The notes under the pieces were generated by a model. The model saw only the letters and a program-made list of their open reading frames with translations. It made no database searches and was not told the DNA's origin. A program made the translations under genes and the position numbers. A stretch of DNA of 64,000 nt, taken from contig NZ_JAUQOM010000004.1 in the NCBI RefSeq assembly GCF_030580935.1, forward strand, positions 124,001 through 188,000, in the 5' to 3' direction. This stretch comes from Sphingobium cyanobacteriorum (GTDB lineage Bacteria; Pseudomonadota; Alphaproteobacteria; Sphingomonadales; Sphingomonadaceae). Positions 25,772 to 34,930 of the stretch are shown one piece after another (the first letter of the stretch is position 1; every line of letters begins with the position of its first letter).

Positions 25772-27829
25772 GTGCAATTGTCACTTTCGTTGTCTCCTTT
25801 CCTGCGCGCCAGCGCGATCGCCCTGGCCGCCACCAGCCTGTCACCCACCACCGCCATGGCAACGGATGCGCCGTCGGATGACAGCAGCGCGGACATGCCG
25901 GCCCCGGATGTGAACATCATCGTGTTCGGCCGGGGCGAGGACAAGATCGGCGTCGCGGGCGCGGCGAGCGAAGGCAGCGTGGCGGGATCGGATCTGTTGA
26001 TCCGCCCCCTGTTGCGCGTGGCCGAACTGCTCGAAGCGGTGCCCGGCATGATCGCCGCGCAACATTCAGGCAGCGGCAAGGCCAATCAATATTTCCTGCG
26101 CGGCTTCAATCTCGACCATGGATCGGACTTCACCACCTCTGTCGACGGCGTGCAGATGAACCTGCGCTCCCACGGCCATGGCCAGGGCTATCTCGACCTG
26201 AACGGCCTGATCCCCGAAATCGTGGATCGCGAAGATTATCGCAAGGGGCCGTATCGCGCCGATGGCGGCGATTTCGCGCTGGCGGGCGCCGCCTCCATCG
26301 CGACCATATCGGCGTTCAAGGCGCCCTGGGTTTCGGCGGAGGCCGGCAGCTATGGCTGGCGGCGCTTGGCGGCGGGCGGCACCATTGCCGCGCCGGGCGA
26401 CGACGCCATGCTGACGCTGGCGGGCCAGTTCAAGGTCTATGACGGTCCCTGGCAACAGCCCGAACGGCTGCGCCACTATTCCGGCTTCGCCAAATATGCA
26501 GCCACCACTGGCGCTGGGCGCTTCACCCTCTCGCTTCAGGGCTATCACGGCACCTGGAACCCGACCGAACAGATCCCCGAACGGGCGGTCGGCACGCCGC
26601 GCTGCCCCACCGTCTTTTGCTCACCCGATCCCAGCGCGCGGGGACGGACCGACCGCTATATCCTGACCGCCGGACTGGAAGGCGACGACTGGAACGCCAC
26701 GGCCTATGCCCAATATTATAAATGGCGGATGAGTTCGAACCCCACCTACGCCAATGCCGACGGCAGCAGCGCGCAGATCGAACAGTTCGACCGCCGCTGG
26801 GTGCTGGGCGGATCGCTGCGTAAACGCTGGACGCTGGCCGATTGGGCGGACCTGGGCATCGGCGCGGAAACCCGGTATGACGCGATCGGCAATGTCGGCG
26901 TCTATCACACCGACCGCCGCCGGTTCATCGCCTCGCTTGGCGAATATCGGGTCGATGAAGGCTCGCTCGCGGGCTTTGGCGAACTGACCCTGCGCCCGTT
27001 GCCGGGCCTGCGTGTCATCGGCGGGCTGCGCGGCGATCATTACTGGTATGACGTGCGGGCAAAGGATGCGCAGGCTTTGGCGCTGGGCCAGGGGGACGGC
27101 GCCAGCAGCCTGCTCTCGCCCAAGGCGGCGATCGCCTGGTCGCCCTCGCCCGCCTTCGAATTCTACGCCAATTGGGGCCGCGGCTTTCATTCCAACGATG
27201 TGCGCGGCGCCGTCAACCGGGCCAGCCCGGTGCCGGTCCTGGTGCGCGGCACGGGGAAGGAACTGGGCGTCCGCTTCCAGCGCCCCGGCATCAGCCTGAC
27301 CGCCACCTATTTCTGGCTGGACGTGGCCAGCGAGTTGCGCTTCGTCGGCGATTCCAATGCGGTGGAGCCGACCGGGGCAAGCCAGCGGCGCGGCTATGAA
27401 CTGGTCGCCTTCTGGCGGCCCGTGCCCTGGCTGGCGCTCGACGCCACCTATACCGCCAGCCGGTCGCGCTACGACAATGGCGACCGCATCCCCAATGCGT
27501 TCGAAAATGCCGCCTCCGCCGGTGCGTCGGTGATATTGAACGACTGGTCCTTCAGCGCGCGGGTTCGTCATCTTGGCCCCTATCCGCTGATCGAGGACAA
27601 CAGCGTGCGCGACAAGGGCAGCACCATCGTCAACACCCGCGCCGCGCGGACAATGGGCCGGTTCGAACTCTATGGCGAAATACTCAACATGTTCCAGAGC
27701 CGGGACAAGGACATCGCCTATTTCTACGAAGCCTATCTGCCGGGGGTGGATGCAGCGCCGGTGGAGGGCCGGTTGAGCCGGGTGGTGGAACCGCGCACCG
27801 TCCGCGTCGGGGTGAAGCTGACCTATTGA
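25772..27829 (+). CDS. TonB-dependent outer-membrane receptor
   Basis: 685 residues from a GTG, with a signal peptide ending near TTAMA. The plug domain is recognisable: VAELLEAVPGMIAAQHSGSG, FLRGFNLDHGSDFTTSVDGVQ, GLIPEIVDREDYRKGPYRADGGDFALAG. A beta-barrel ends in the aromatic RVGVKLTY typical of insertion into the outer membrane. The substrate cannot be read from sequence; the plug style (NLDHGSDFTTSVDG, MNLRSHGHGQGY) is that of short sphingomonad receptors. The start codon choice is uncertain, with a weak AAAAAGG 3 nt before the GTG. Two more genes follow on the same strand. Confidence 0.88.
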   Translation: MQLSLSLSPFLRASAIALAATSLSPTTAMATDAPSDDSSADMPAPDVNIIVFGRGEDKIGVAGAASEGSVAGSDLLIRPLLRVAELLEAVPGMIAAQHSGSGKANQYFLRGFNLDHGSDFTTSVDGVQMNLRSHGHGQGYLDLNGLIPEIVDREDYRKGPYRADGGDFALAGAASIATISAFKAPWVSAEAGSYGWRRLAAGGTIAAPGDDAMLTLAGQFKVYDGPWQQPERLRHYSGFAKYAATTGAGRFTLSLQGYHGTWNPTEQIPERAVGTPRCPTVFCSPDPSARGRTDRYILTAGLEGDDWNATAYAQYYKWRMSSNPTYANADGSSAQIEQFDRRWVLGGSLRKRWTLADWADLGIGAETRYDAIGNVGVYHTDRRRFIASLGEYRVDEGSLAGFGELTLRPLPGLRVIGGLRGDHYWYDVRAKDAQALALGQGDGASSLLSPKAAIAWSPSPAFEFYANWGRGFHSNDVRGAVNRASPVPVLVRGTGKELGVRFQRPGISLTATYFWLDVASELRFVGDSNAVEPTGASQRRGYELVAFWRPVPWLALDATYTASRSRYDNGDRIPNAFENAASAGASVILNDWSFSARVRHLGPYPLIEDNSVRDKGSTIVNTRAARTMGRFELYGEILNMFQSRDKDIAYFYEAYLPGVDAAPVEGRLSRVVEPRTVRVGVKLTY

Positions 27830-27950
27830 CCGATGGCATGGTCCATGGCCGAAACCGCACAGAAGCAGGCCTGAAATGAAATAGAGCAGGCGCACCCCTG
27901 CCCTATGCTATCCTCACGAAAATATGATCCTGGCGAAAGGGAAAAGACCG

Positions 27951-28511
27951 ATGATCGCATCCATCACCAGCGCCTGGCGGCGCGCGCGTGCCGGTCACAT
28001 GGCGGGAACGGACGGCGCCGGCGACCTTGATCTGACGCGCTCGGCCTTCCTGCGCGTCGCCGCCGCCGGGATCGTCACCGCCGGGATCGGGATGGCGGCG
28101 GGCAGGGCGATCGCGGCAAGCCGGCACGGCATCGCGCCCGTAACCGATGTCGAAAAACTCTACGACGCCTGGCAGGAACGGTTCAACGCGGCGGACCTCG
28201 ACGCGATGATGGACCTGTACCTGCCCGACGTGGCCTTCATCAGCCCGCAGGGCAAGACGCTGACCACCCCGGCCGCGATCCGCGCGGATTTTGCCGAAGC
28301 CTTCGCCCTCAAGCCCGTGATCGACATTCATGATCGCCGGCATATCCGCTATCGCGACATCGTGCTGACCACCAACCACTGGTCGATGACGCTGACCGGC
28401 CCGGACGGCAAGCCGGAACAACTGACCGGCGGCGGCATCGAAGTGCTGCAAAAACAGTCCGACGGCGGCTGGCGCTTCATCATCGATGATGCCTCGCGAT
28501 CGGCGTCCTGA
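27951..28511 (+). CDS. Exported NTF2/SnoaL-like protein
   Basis: 186 residues. A hydrophobic N-terminal segment with SAFLRVAAAGIVTAGIGMAAGRA resembles a Tat-type or membrane-anchor signal. The rest fits a SnoaL/DUF4440 cone: LYDAWQERFNAADLDAMMDLYLPDVAFISPQG, then HWSMTLTGPDGKPEQLTGGGIEVLQKQSDGGWRFIID. Such proteins bind small ligands or serve as isomerases. The start at 27951 has AAAGGGAAAA upstream; ATG 27924 is in frame. It sits between a TonB receptor and a propeller dehydrogenase on the same strand; role unknown. Confidence 0.75.
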   Translation: MIASITSAWRRARAGHMAGTDGAGDLDLTRSAFLRVAAAGIVTAGIGMAAGRAIAASRHGIAPVTDVEKLYDAWQERFNAADLDAMMDLYLPDVAFISPQGKTLTTPAAIRADFAEAFALKPVIDIHDRRHIRYRDIVLTTNHWSMTLTGPDGKPEQLTGGGIEVLQKQSDGGWRFIIDDASRSAS

Positions 28512-28587
28512 TCGCCCTGTCGCTCCGCGCGGCGCAAGGAACGCGCCCGCCGCCATGCTGCCCCTTGTCCAGACGGGAACCTGTTAC

Positions 28588-29874
28588 ATGACACTGTCCA
28601 CCCTGATGTCGCGTGGAAACCCTGTTCGTCATGCGGTCGCGCTTGCGGCCTTGCCGCTATTGGCCTGCGCCCTTGCCCTCCCCGCCCATGGCGCGGAACA
28701 GAAGGAAGTGGGCATCACCCCCGTGACGGTCGGTGCAGGCCCGTTCCTGTCCGATACGGCGGAACAGCATAACGTGCGCGTCGACATTCTGGTGCGGGGC
28801 CTGGCGCATGGCTATGCCCTGGCCTTCCTGCCCAACAACGACGCCCTGATCGTCGAGCGGGGCGCGCGGCTGCGGCTGCTGCGCAACGCCACGGGGGCAA
28901 AGCCGGAACTGGTCGATGCGCCGATCGCGGGCGCCCCCAATTACAGTCAGCAGGACCATATCCTGCCTGACGATGTGCTGGGCATCCAGGATGTCGCCCC
29001 GCACCCCGATTTCGCCACCAACAATCTTGTCTATTTCACCTATAACAAGCCTGTCGGCTATGATGCCACGGCCAAGCGGCTCACTGTCGCCACGGTACTG
29101 GCGCGGGCCAGGCTGCGGGACATGCGGCTGGTCGATGCGCAGGATCTGTTTACGGGCGAAACCGTCATCGGCGCGGGCGGATCGCGCATCCTCTTCGGAC
29201 GCGACGGCATGATGTTCGTCACGGTCGGCGCGCTCAGCACCGGCGATATCGACTCCGCCCAGCGCACCGACAATATCTATGGCAAGGTGCTGCGGATCAG
29301 GACCGATGGCACGATTCCCGACGACAATCCTTTCGTGAAGGTGAAGGGCGCGCGCCGGGAAATATACAGCTATGGCCATCGCGACCCGCTGGGCCTGACC
29401 TTCGACGGCCAGGGCAATATCATCGCGTCCGAACATGGCCCGCTGGGCGGCGACGAACTCAATCGCATCCTGCCCGGCCGCAATTATGGCTGGCCCCACT
29501 ATAGCTATGGCACGGAATATGGTGGATCGCCCCTGCCCGCCACCCCTGTCGGCCCCGGCACCACCGCCCCGTTGATGATATGGATGCCGGGCATCGCGCC
29601 CACCGGCGTCGCCTTCTACACTGGCGACAGGTTCCCGGACTGGAAGGGCAATCTGTTCATCGCCAGCGCCCGCCGGGGGGAAATCAACGGCACGGGATCA
29701 CTGATCCGGGTGGTGCTGAACGACAAGTTGCAGGAATTGCGCCAGGAATCGTTGCTGGGCGACCTGCATCAACGGTTCAAGGATGTCCGGCAAGGCCCCG
29801 ACGGCCTGCTCTACGCATTGACGGACGAGGATGACAGCGTGCTCCTGCGGATCAGTCCGGCGCCACGCCCCTGA
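28588..29874 (+). CDS. Periplasmic sorbosone/glucose-dehydrogenase-like beta-propeller (PQQ type)
   Basis: 428 residues: a signal peptide ending ALPAHGA, then a six-bladed propeller of the soluble aldose sugar dehydrogenase/L-sorbosone dehydrogenase family. Recognisable parts are VAPHPDFATNNLVYFTYNKP, ILFGRDGMMFVTVG, YGKVLRIRTDGTIPDDNPF, YSYGHRDPLGLTFD, SEHGPLGGDELNRILPGRNY and a C-terminal DVRQGPDGLLYALTDEDD. Family enzymes use PQQ and Ca2+ to oxidise sugars or alcohols in the periplasm. The start at 28588 opens directly into the signal peptide. A strong terminator hairpin follows 15 bp downstream. Confidence 0.85.
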   Translation: MTLSTLMSRGNPVRHAVALAALPLLACALALPAHGAEQKEVGITPVTVGAGPFLSDTAEQHNVRVDILVRGLAHGYALAFLPNNDALIVERGARLRLLRNATGAKPELVDAPIAGAPNYSQQDHILPDDVLGIQDVAPHPDFATNNLVYFTYNKPVGYDATAKRLTVATVLARARLRDMRLVDAQDLFTGETVIGAGGSRILFGRDGMMFVTVGALSTGDIDSAQRTDNIYGKVLRIRTDGTIPDDNPFVKVKGARREIYSYGHRDPLGLTFDGQGNIIASEHGPLGGDELNRILPGRNYGWPHYSYGTEYGGSPLPATPVGPGTTAPLMIWMPGIAPTGVAFYTGDRFPDWKGNLFIASARRGEINGTGSLIRVVLNDKLQELRQESLLGDLHQRFKDVRQGPDGLLYALTDEDDSVLLRISPAPRP

Positions 29875-29889
29875 CAGGGGATGATCGTG

Positions 29890-29924
29890 CGATGCGGCTG
29901 GCTGCACCGCAGCCAGCCGCATCG
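29890..29924. terminator. Perfect 15-bp hairpin between convergent genes
   Basis: CGATGCGGCTGGCTG (29890-29904), a 5-nt loop, and its exact complement at 29910-29924. It lies between the propeller dehydrogenase stop (29874) and the TonB receptor stop (29930), a probable bidirectional terminator without a U-tract. Confidence 0.7.
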
Positions 29925-29929
29925 TCATG

Positions 29930-32146
29930 TCAGAAGGTGAAGCCTGCACGAATGCCATATTCGCGGGGCGCGCCGTAAAATTCGCGCAGGCCGAACTGGC
30001 CGCTGACATAGCGCTTGCCGGTCAGGTTGGTGCCATAGGCTTCGATATGGAAGTCGCCCGTGCGCAATGTCACCAGGCCCGACACCAGGCCATAGCCTGC
30101 GATCCGGTCCGATACCGGCGAATAGGCCAGATAGGTGAAGCGCGGCCCGACATAGGCATAGTTGACGCGCGGCGTCAGTGTCGCGTCACCCCCCAACGGA
30201 ATCTCGTAGGACGCGCTCGCCCCATAGGTCCATTTGGGCGAATAGAGGTTCGGCCCCCCGTTCGTCGTGACGATCGCGGACGAATAATCGAAGCAGACCG
30301 GCGGTGCGGACGGCACTCCGGCCGGGCATTGCGGCCCCAGCGTGCTCGACGGAATCAGCCGGGTATTCACAAAGGTCAGCCCCGACAGTTTCGAATGCAC
30401 ATAGGCAATGTTCGCATCGAAACTGAACCCGCCGAAACGGCTTTGCAACTGGGCCTCGATCCCCTTGATCTTGCCCTTGGAGATATTCTCCACGCCATTG
30501 AAGCCGGTGCTGGGTTCCACCACTTCGAACTGGAAGTCGGAATAGTCATTGTAGAAAGCCGACACCTGTGTGCGGACATGCTTGTCGAACAGGCTCGCCT
30601 TCCAGCCGATCTCGTAGTTCCAGACCATTTCGGGCCGGAATTCGGAATCGACGGCGTTGAAACCGCCCGGCTTGTACCCCCGCGCCGCGAAGGCATAGAG
30701 CAGGTGATTGTCATCGACGGTCCAGTTGACGGCGGCCTTGCCCGTGACGCGGCCATCCTGATGCGATCCGGCAAGGTCAGCGACCGGCACGCCGGTCGGC
30801 GGGAAGCCGGGGATGCCCGCGCCGATCCGCACTTCGCCAACGCCGCTGGCCTTGTAATGGGAATAGCGCGCGCCCAGTTGCAATTGCACGTCCGGCGTGA
30901 TGCGATAGCTGCCCTGGGCGAAAATCCCCAGCGTCGTGCGTTCATTGTCGGGGTTGATGTCGGTGGGGAATCCGGCCTGAAGCTGGCCGATCCGCACCTT
31001 GATCTCGTTGCGCTGGAAATAGCCGCCCACGATCCATTCCAGTGTCTCGCCGGTTGGGGAAATCAGGTTGATTTCCTGGCTGTACTGGCGTTCGCGGGCA
31101 TAATAATTTTCACTGATCTCGCCCCCGACCACGACGGGGGGTAGCTGTGCAAAATCCAGGAAGGGCGCTTGCGATGCGTCGATGTCGTTCACGCCCTTGA
31201 TGCTCTTGCTCTGATAGCCGCTGAGCGACCGCAGCACGATGCCGCTGGCAAATTCCTGCCGCAGTTCCAGACTGGTGATGAACGCCTTTTCACGTATGGC
31301 GACAGGCGTGTCATAGCTCAGCGTATAGATGTCGCCCACGCGATAGGCGCCAAATTCGGTGCCCGCGATGGGACGATAGGCATAACCGCCGATATCGCGG
31401 TCATTATATTGTACCTTGAGCAGCGCACGAAAATCGCCCGGCTGCCACAATATGCCCAGGCGACCGCCCTTCTCGTCCAGCTTGCCCGCCTTGTTGTTGA
31501 ACGGGCCGACATCGGTGAAATAGCTGTCATGCCCGCGATAAAAGCCCGCGCCGCGCACCGCAAGGGTAGAGGACAAGGGCAGGTTCAGCGCCCCTTCCAG
31601 GCCGAAATTGCCGCGATTGCCGGCATTCCCCTCGGCATAGCCGCTCACGCCCTTCAGGTCGGGGTTGCGCGAATTGATGAAGATCGCGCCGCCGGTCGAA
31701 TTGCTGCCGACCAGCGTGCCCTGCGGGCCGCGCAGCACTTCCACGCTGGCCAGATCGTAAAAGCTGTTGGCCTGCACGATCGGCGGCTGGAACAGGCCAT
31801 CGATATAGGTCGCCACGCCCGCCGTCACATTGGGCGAATTGCTCGCCAGCCCGATACCGCGAATATTGATGGCAGAAGTAATGCCCGCATCCGATATGGA
31901 CAGCGCCGGCGTCGCATTTTGCAGATCGTTCAGCCGGACGATCGCATTGGCCTTGAGGTCGTTCGCGTCGAGTGCGCTCGCCGCGATCGGCACCTTCTGC
32001 AAATTCTCGGTCCGCCGCTGGGCGGTCACGACGATCTCGCCCAGGGTATTTTGCGCGGCCGCCTGCTGGGCACTCTCCTGCGCCCATGCCGGCGTTACCC
32101 ACAATGTGGCTATGGCAGTCGATCCTGCCAGCAGCTTGCGATTCAT
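29930..32146 (-). CDS. TonB-dependent receptor (sphingomonad FhuA/CirA-like group)
   Basis: 738 residues. Signal peptide MNRKLLAGSTAIATLWVTPA then TonB-box region GEIVVTAQRR, plug DLQNATPALSISDAG, INIRGIGLASNSPN, and VEVLRGPQGTLVGSNSTGGA. The barrel ends in YGIRAGFTF. The start at 32146 is at GGGAGAG/ATG. It lies 28 bp beyond the downstream end of the NylB-like hydrolase gene (stop at 32175), both on the minus strand, so the hydrolase and receptor may be co-transcribed. Substrate unknown; an oligomer hydrolysed by the serine hydrolase is a possibility. Confidence 0.9.
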   Translation of the reverse strand: MNRKLLAGSTAIATLWVTPAWAQESAQQAAAQNTLGEIVVTAQRRTENLQKVPIAASALDANDLKANAIVRLNDLQNATPALSISDAGITSAINIRGIGLASNSPNVTAGVATYIDGLFQPPIVQANSFYDLASVEVLRGPQGTLVGSNSTGGAIFINSRNPDLKGVSGYAEGNAGNRGNFGLEGALNLPLSSTLAVRGAGFYRGHDSYFTDVGPFNNKAGKLDEKGGRLGILWQPGDFRALLKVQYNDRDIGGYAYRPIAGTEFGAYRVGDIYTLSYDTPVAIREKAFITSLELRQEFASGIVLRSLSGYQSKSIKGVNDIDASQAPFLDFAQLPPVVVGGEISENYYARERQYSQEINLISPTGETLEWIVGGYFQRNEIKVRIGQLQAGFPTDINPDNERTTLGIFAQGSYRITPDVQLQLGARYSHYKASGVGEVRIGAGIPGFPPTGVPVADLAGSHQDGRVTGKAAVNWTVDDNHLLYAFAARGYKPGGFNAVDSEFRPEMVWNYEIGWKASLFDKHVRTQVSAFYNDYSDFQFEVVEPSTGFNGVENISKGKIKGIEAQLQSRFGGFSFDANIAYVHSKLSGLTFVNTRLIPSSTLGPQCPAGVPSAPPVCFDYSSAIVTTNGGPNLYSPKWTYGASASYEIPLGGDATLTPRVNYAYVGPRFTYLAYSPVSDRIAGYGLVSGLVTLRTGDFHIEAYGTNLTGKRYVSGQFGLREFYGAPREYGIRAGFTF

Positions 32147-32174
32147 ATGTCTCTCCCTGATATGTTTTTTGTGT

Positions 32175-33428
32175 TTATCGCGGTGTCCAGGCCGATACGG
32201 CCTGAAGGAATGCGCCGGTTTCGGCTGTCGCCGTTTCGTCCCCCGGCGGGAAATAGCTGATCTTGACGACCACGGTGCGCGATGGCGGATCGACATAGAT
32301 ATACTGGCCTTGCAGGCCGAGCGCGGAATAGGCGCCCTTGTCGTTGAGCAGCCACCATTGCATCCCGTAGCCGGTGGGCAGGCCCGGCGCTTTGGGGTCA
32401 GCGGGCGTGGACGGCGCGGTGGAGGTGCGTACCCAGTCAGCGGGAACGACCTGCCGGCCGTTGGCGCGACCGCCATCCAGCATCATCTGGCCGATGCGTG
32501 CGAAATCGCGCAGCGTGGCATTGAAGCCGGCCCCGCTGAATTCACGCCCAACCCCCGGCTGGCCGTCCATGATGTAGAATCCGTCCTGCTCCGCCCCCAA
32601 AGGCTCCCACAATTTCTGCGTGGTATAGGCCGCAACGCTCGTGCCGCTGACCCGTTCGATCAGCCAGCCCAGAACCGCGGTATCCAGCGTCTTGTACTGG
32701 AATGTGCTGCCGGGCTGATGCAGCCGCCTGATCGTCCGCGCCGCATCCGCGAAGCGCGCGACATTCTTCACCAGTGCATCGACATGGTTGCGTGCCGCGA
32801 TGCCGGGATTGGCAAAATCATAGCGTTCCTCATAATCGACGCCCGAACGCATCTGCAGGATCTGCCGGATGGTGACGCCGGCATAGCCGCTGCCTTTGAG
32901 TTCGGGCAGATAGACGATGATATCGTCATCCAGCGATGCGATCCGGCCTTCGGCCAGGGCGCATCCCACCAGCAGCGACGTGATCGACTTGGTCATGGAC
33001 CAGGCGATGAAGCGGCTGTTTTCGTCACTGTTGTTGCGATAGATTTCACTGACGATCTTGCCGTCCTTCATCACCAGCAGGGCATTGGTGTAGGTGCGGT
33101 CGAGGAAATCCTGCGATGTATAGTTCTTCCCACCGAAATTATAGGTGAAGTCCAGCGGCGCATCGGCCCGCGGCAACCGCCACGGCGTGCCCGCATGGGC
33201 CACCGTCCGGGTCGTGAACAATCGGTCCATGCTGCGAAAGGTCAGGGCATTGATGTCGCCGTCCAGCATGTGCCAGCGCGCGATCTGGATGGCGGTCGGC
33301 ACGCTGGATGATGGCCCGTCGGTCAGCACCGGCGGCAGGGTTTGCTGCGCGCTCGCCGGCTGTGTGACCGCCAATATGGCCCCCATGGTGAAAGTCGTCA
33401 AAATCGTCGGCCGCTTGCGCACACCCAT
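32175..33428 (-). CDS. Periplasmic serine hydrolase, 6-aminohexanoate-oligomer hydrolase (NylB)-like
   Basis: 417 residues with a signal peptide (ILAVTQPASAQ) and the class C/NylB fold. The nucleophile motif SMTK is intact (FIAWSMTKSITSLLVG), Tyr in FQYKTLDTAVLGWL, and the C-terminal GLQGQYIYVDPPSRTVVV matches the NylB-type end. It probably cleaves ester or amide bonds of a small molecule. It lies between a LuxR regulator (107-bp gap) and a TonB receptor on the same strand, suggesting extracellular oligomer uptake and breakdown. Contrast the 3663-5066 relative, which lost this motif. Confidence 0.87.
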   Translation of the reverse strand: MGVRKRPTILTTFTMGAILAVTQPASAQQTLPPVLTDGPSSSVPTAIQIARWHMLDGDINALTFRSMDRLFTTRTVAHAGTPWRLPRADAPLDFTYNFGGKNYTSQDFLDRTYTNALLVMKDGKIVSEIYRNNSDENSRFIAWSMTKSITSLLVGCALAEGRIASLDDDIIVYLPELKGSGYAGVTIRQILQMRSGVDYEERYDFANPGIAARNHVDALVKNVARFADAARTIRRLHQPGSTFQYKTLDTAVLGWLIERVSGTSVAAYTTQKLWEPLGAEQDGFYIMDGQPGVGREFSGAGFNATLRDFARIGQMMLDGGRANGRQVVPADWVRTSTAPSTPADPKAPGLPTGYGMQWWLLNDKGAYSALGLQGQYIYVDPPSRTVVVKISYFPPGDETATAETGAFLQAVSAWTPR

Positions 33429-33535
33429 CCCCTCTGTTCTGCGGCCAAGCGATGGTCGTCAGCCTTATGGCGCAACTCTAGGCCAGACCGCACGGACAAG
33501 CGGCTCCCATATGGGATATGCCGGCCGGGCCACCG

Positions 33536-34681
33536 TCAATGCAGGCCGGCATTCACCTGGGCGATGACGGAATTGCAGAGCTTGCCGACCAGGTCGGCCT
33601 GACGGCGACTGTCGGTTTTCGCCAATATGCGCTTCATCTGGATACGCACGGTGCCAACAGATATGCCTTTGCGCATCGCATATTGATCAAGCGACAGGCC
33701 CTGACACAGGGCGATGGACAATTGCGCTTCGGCGCATGTCAGGCCGAACAGGGACATGACGTGCGGCAACGACAGGAACGGCATATGCGCGCAATCGGTC
33801 AGGATCACTATCCTCTCCTCCCGCGTGTCGCGCCAGCCATCCTCCGCCATGCACAGTGCGTCTGCGGGCAAGGCGATGGCCTGAATGGCGCCGCCATCCG
33901 ACTGACAAAACCGCGCGGCCGCCACCTCATCCACGCCAGACGGGGACAACAACCCTGTCAAGCGGTTGCGATTGTCGGGTGAACATCCCCGCAACCAGCC
34001 ATTGCCCACCGTCAACGCCGCGCCCCTGCCCAGCATTTTGTCGGCCGCGCGATTATGCCAACGCACCTGGCCGGCGGCGGTGCAGGACACAATGCCGACG
34101 CGAAGCTGGTCCATGATGGCGGTCAGCATGTTTTCGGTCGCACAGGCCGTGCGCAGCTTTGCCGAAATGCGCGCAAGGGACAGTAAATGGGGACCGATAT
34201 CGCCCAAAAAGGCCGCATCCAGCCTGTCCTGATCGGCCTTGTCATCGATATGGCGATGGAGAATGAGGCTGAAATAGTGGGATGGCGCAAATTCCATCAA
34301 TATGCCCGTGCCGCCCTTCAGCCCGATCTGTGCCAGACGCTGGCGGGTTTCCTGCAACTCCGGGGAGCCGGGGACAAAGCGTTCCTTGTCCGTCAGGACC
34401 GAAGGCATCTCTTTCGGCAAAATGGAAGGGTTGACAAGCAGCCGGGGATTATCCGGGTTGTTGATCCACCGATCATGCTGTGAGGCGTGCGCATGGGAGT
34501 AGGAATCCCGTTCCTGCCAGCGGATGGAGAGATATCCGCCATCCTGCCGGTATATTTGCACCGCCGCGCTGCGCGCGCCAAGTTCGGTGCATATTCGGTC
34601 GAGAAGCGGGCGCCAGTTGCCCGGATGCTCGCAGCATCCATAAAGCTCTGGCAGAATCTGCGTGCCCAGACCCGTCTCCAT
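33536..34681 (-). CDS. LuxR-family transcriptional regulator with N-terminal sensor region
   Basis: 381 residues. The C-terminal about 65 residues form a LuxR-type helix-turn-helix (FGLTCAEAQLSIALCQGLS, then AMRKGISVGTVRIQMKRILA). The N-terminal half has no recognised receiver or autoinducer domain; a middle PAS-like stretch (VGIVSCTAAGQVRWHNRAADKMLG) may bind a ligand. This architecture is common in sphingomonads. The next genes on the strand are the NylB-like hydrolase and TonB receptor, the likely targets. It starts with ATG 34681 after GGACAGG. The 250-bp gap to the divergent PepSY gene has no clear repeat. Confidence 0.85.
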   Translation of the reverse strand: METGLGTQILPELYGCCEHPGNWRPLLDRICTELGARSAAVQIYRQDGGYLSIRWQERDSYSHAHASQHDRWINNPDNPRLLVNPSILPKEMPSVLTDKERFVPGSPELQETRQRLAQIGLKGGTGILMEFAPSHYFSLILHRHIDDKADQDRLDAAFLGDIGPHLLSLARISAKLRTACATENMLTAIMDQLRVGIVSCTAAGQVRWHNRAADKMLGRGAALTVGNGWLRGCSPDNRNRLTGLLSPSGVDEVAAARFCQSDGGAIQAIALPADALCMAEDGWRDTREERIVILTDCAHMPFLSLPHVMSLFGLTCAEAQLSIALCQGLSLDQYAMRKGISVGTVRIQMKRILAKTDSRRQADLVGKLCNSVIAQVNAGLH

Positions 34682-34930
34682 ATCCTGTCCCTTTGCATTG
34701 GGGCACGCCGTTACATGCCCATGACAGCCAGCCTATAGCCTATTGCCACCATTGTTAATCGATCGCCGGTCCATGGACGAAATTTTTCGGATCATCCGAT
34801 ATTGGCCGAAATTGCAACCTATCGAAGCGTCGGGGCAATTTTGTCTGGCGGCGGACATGGCATTTGCATCCCTCGATCATGGTGATAGGCGTCGATTGCC
34901 CGTCGGCGCGGCACGCTCTGGAGATGGCCG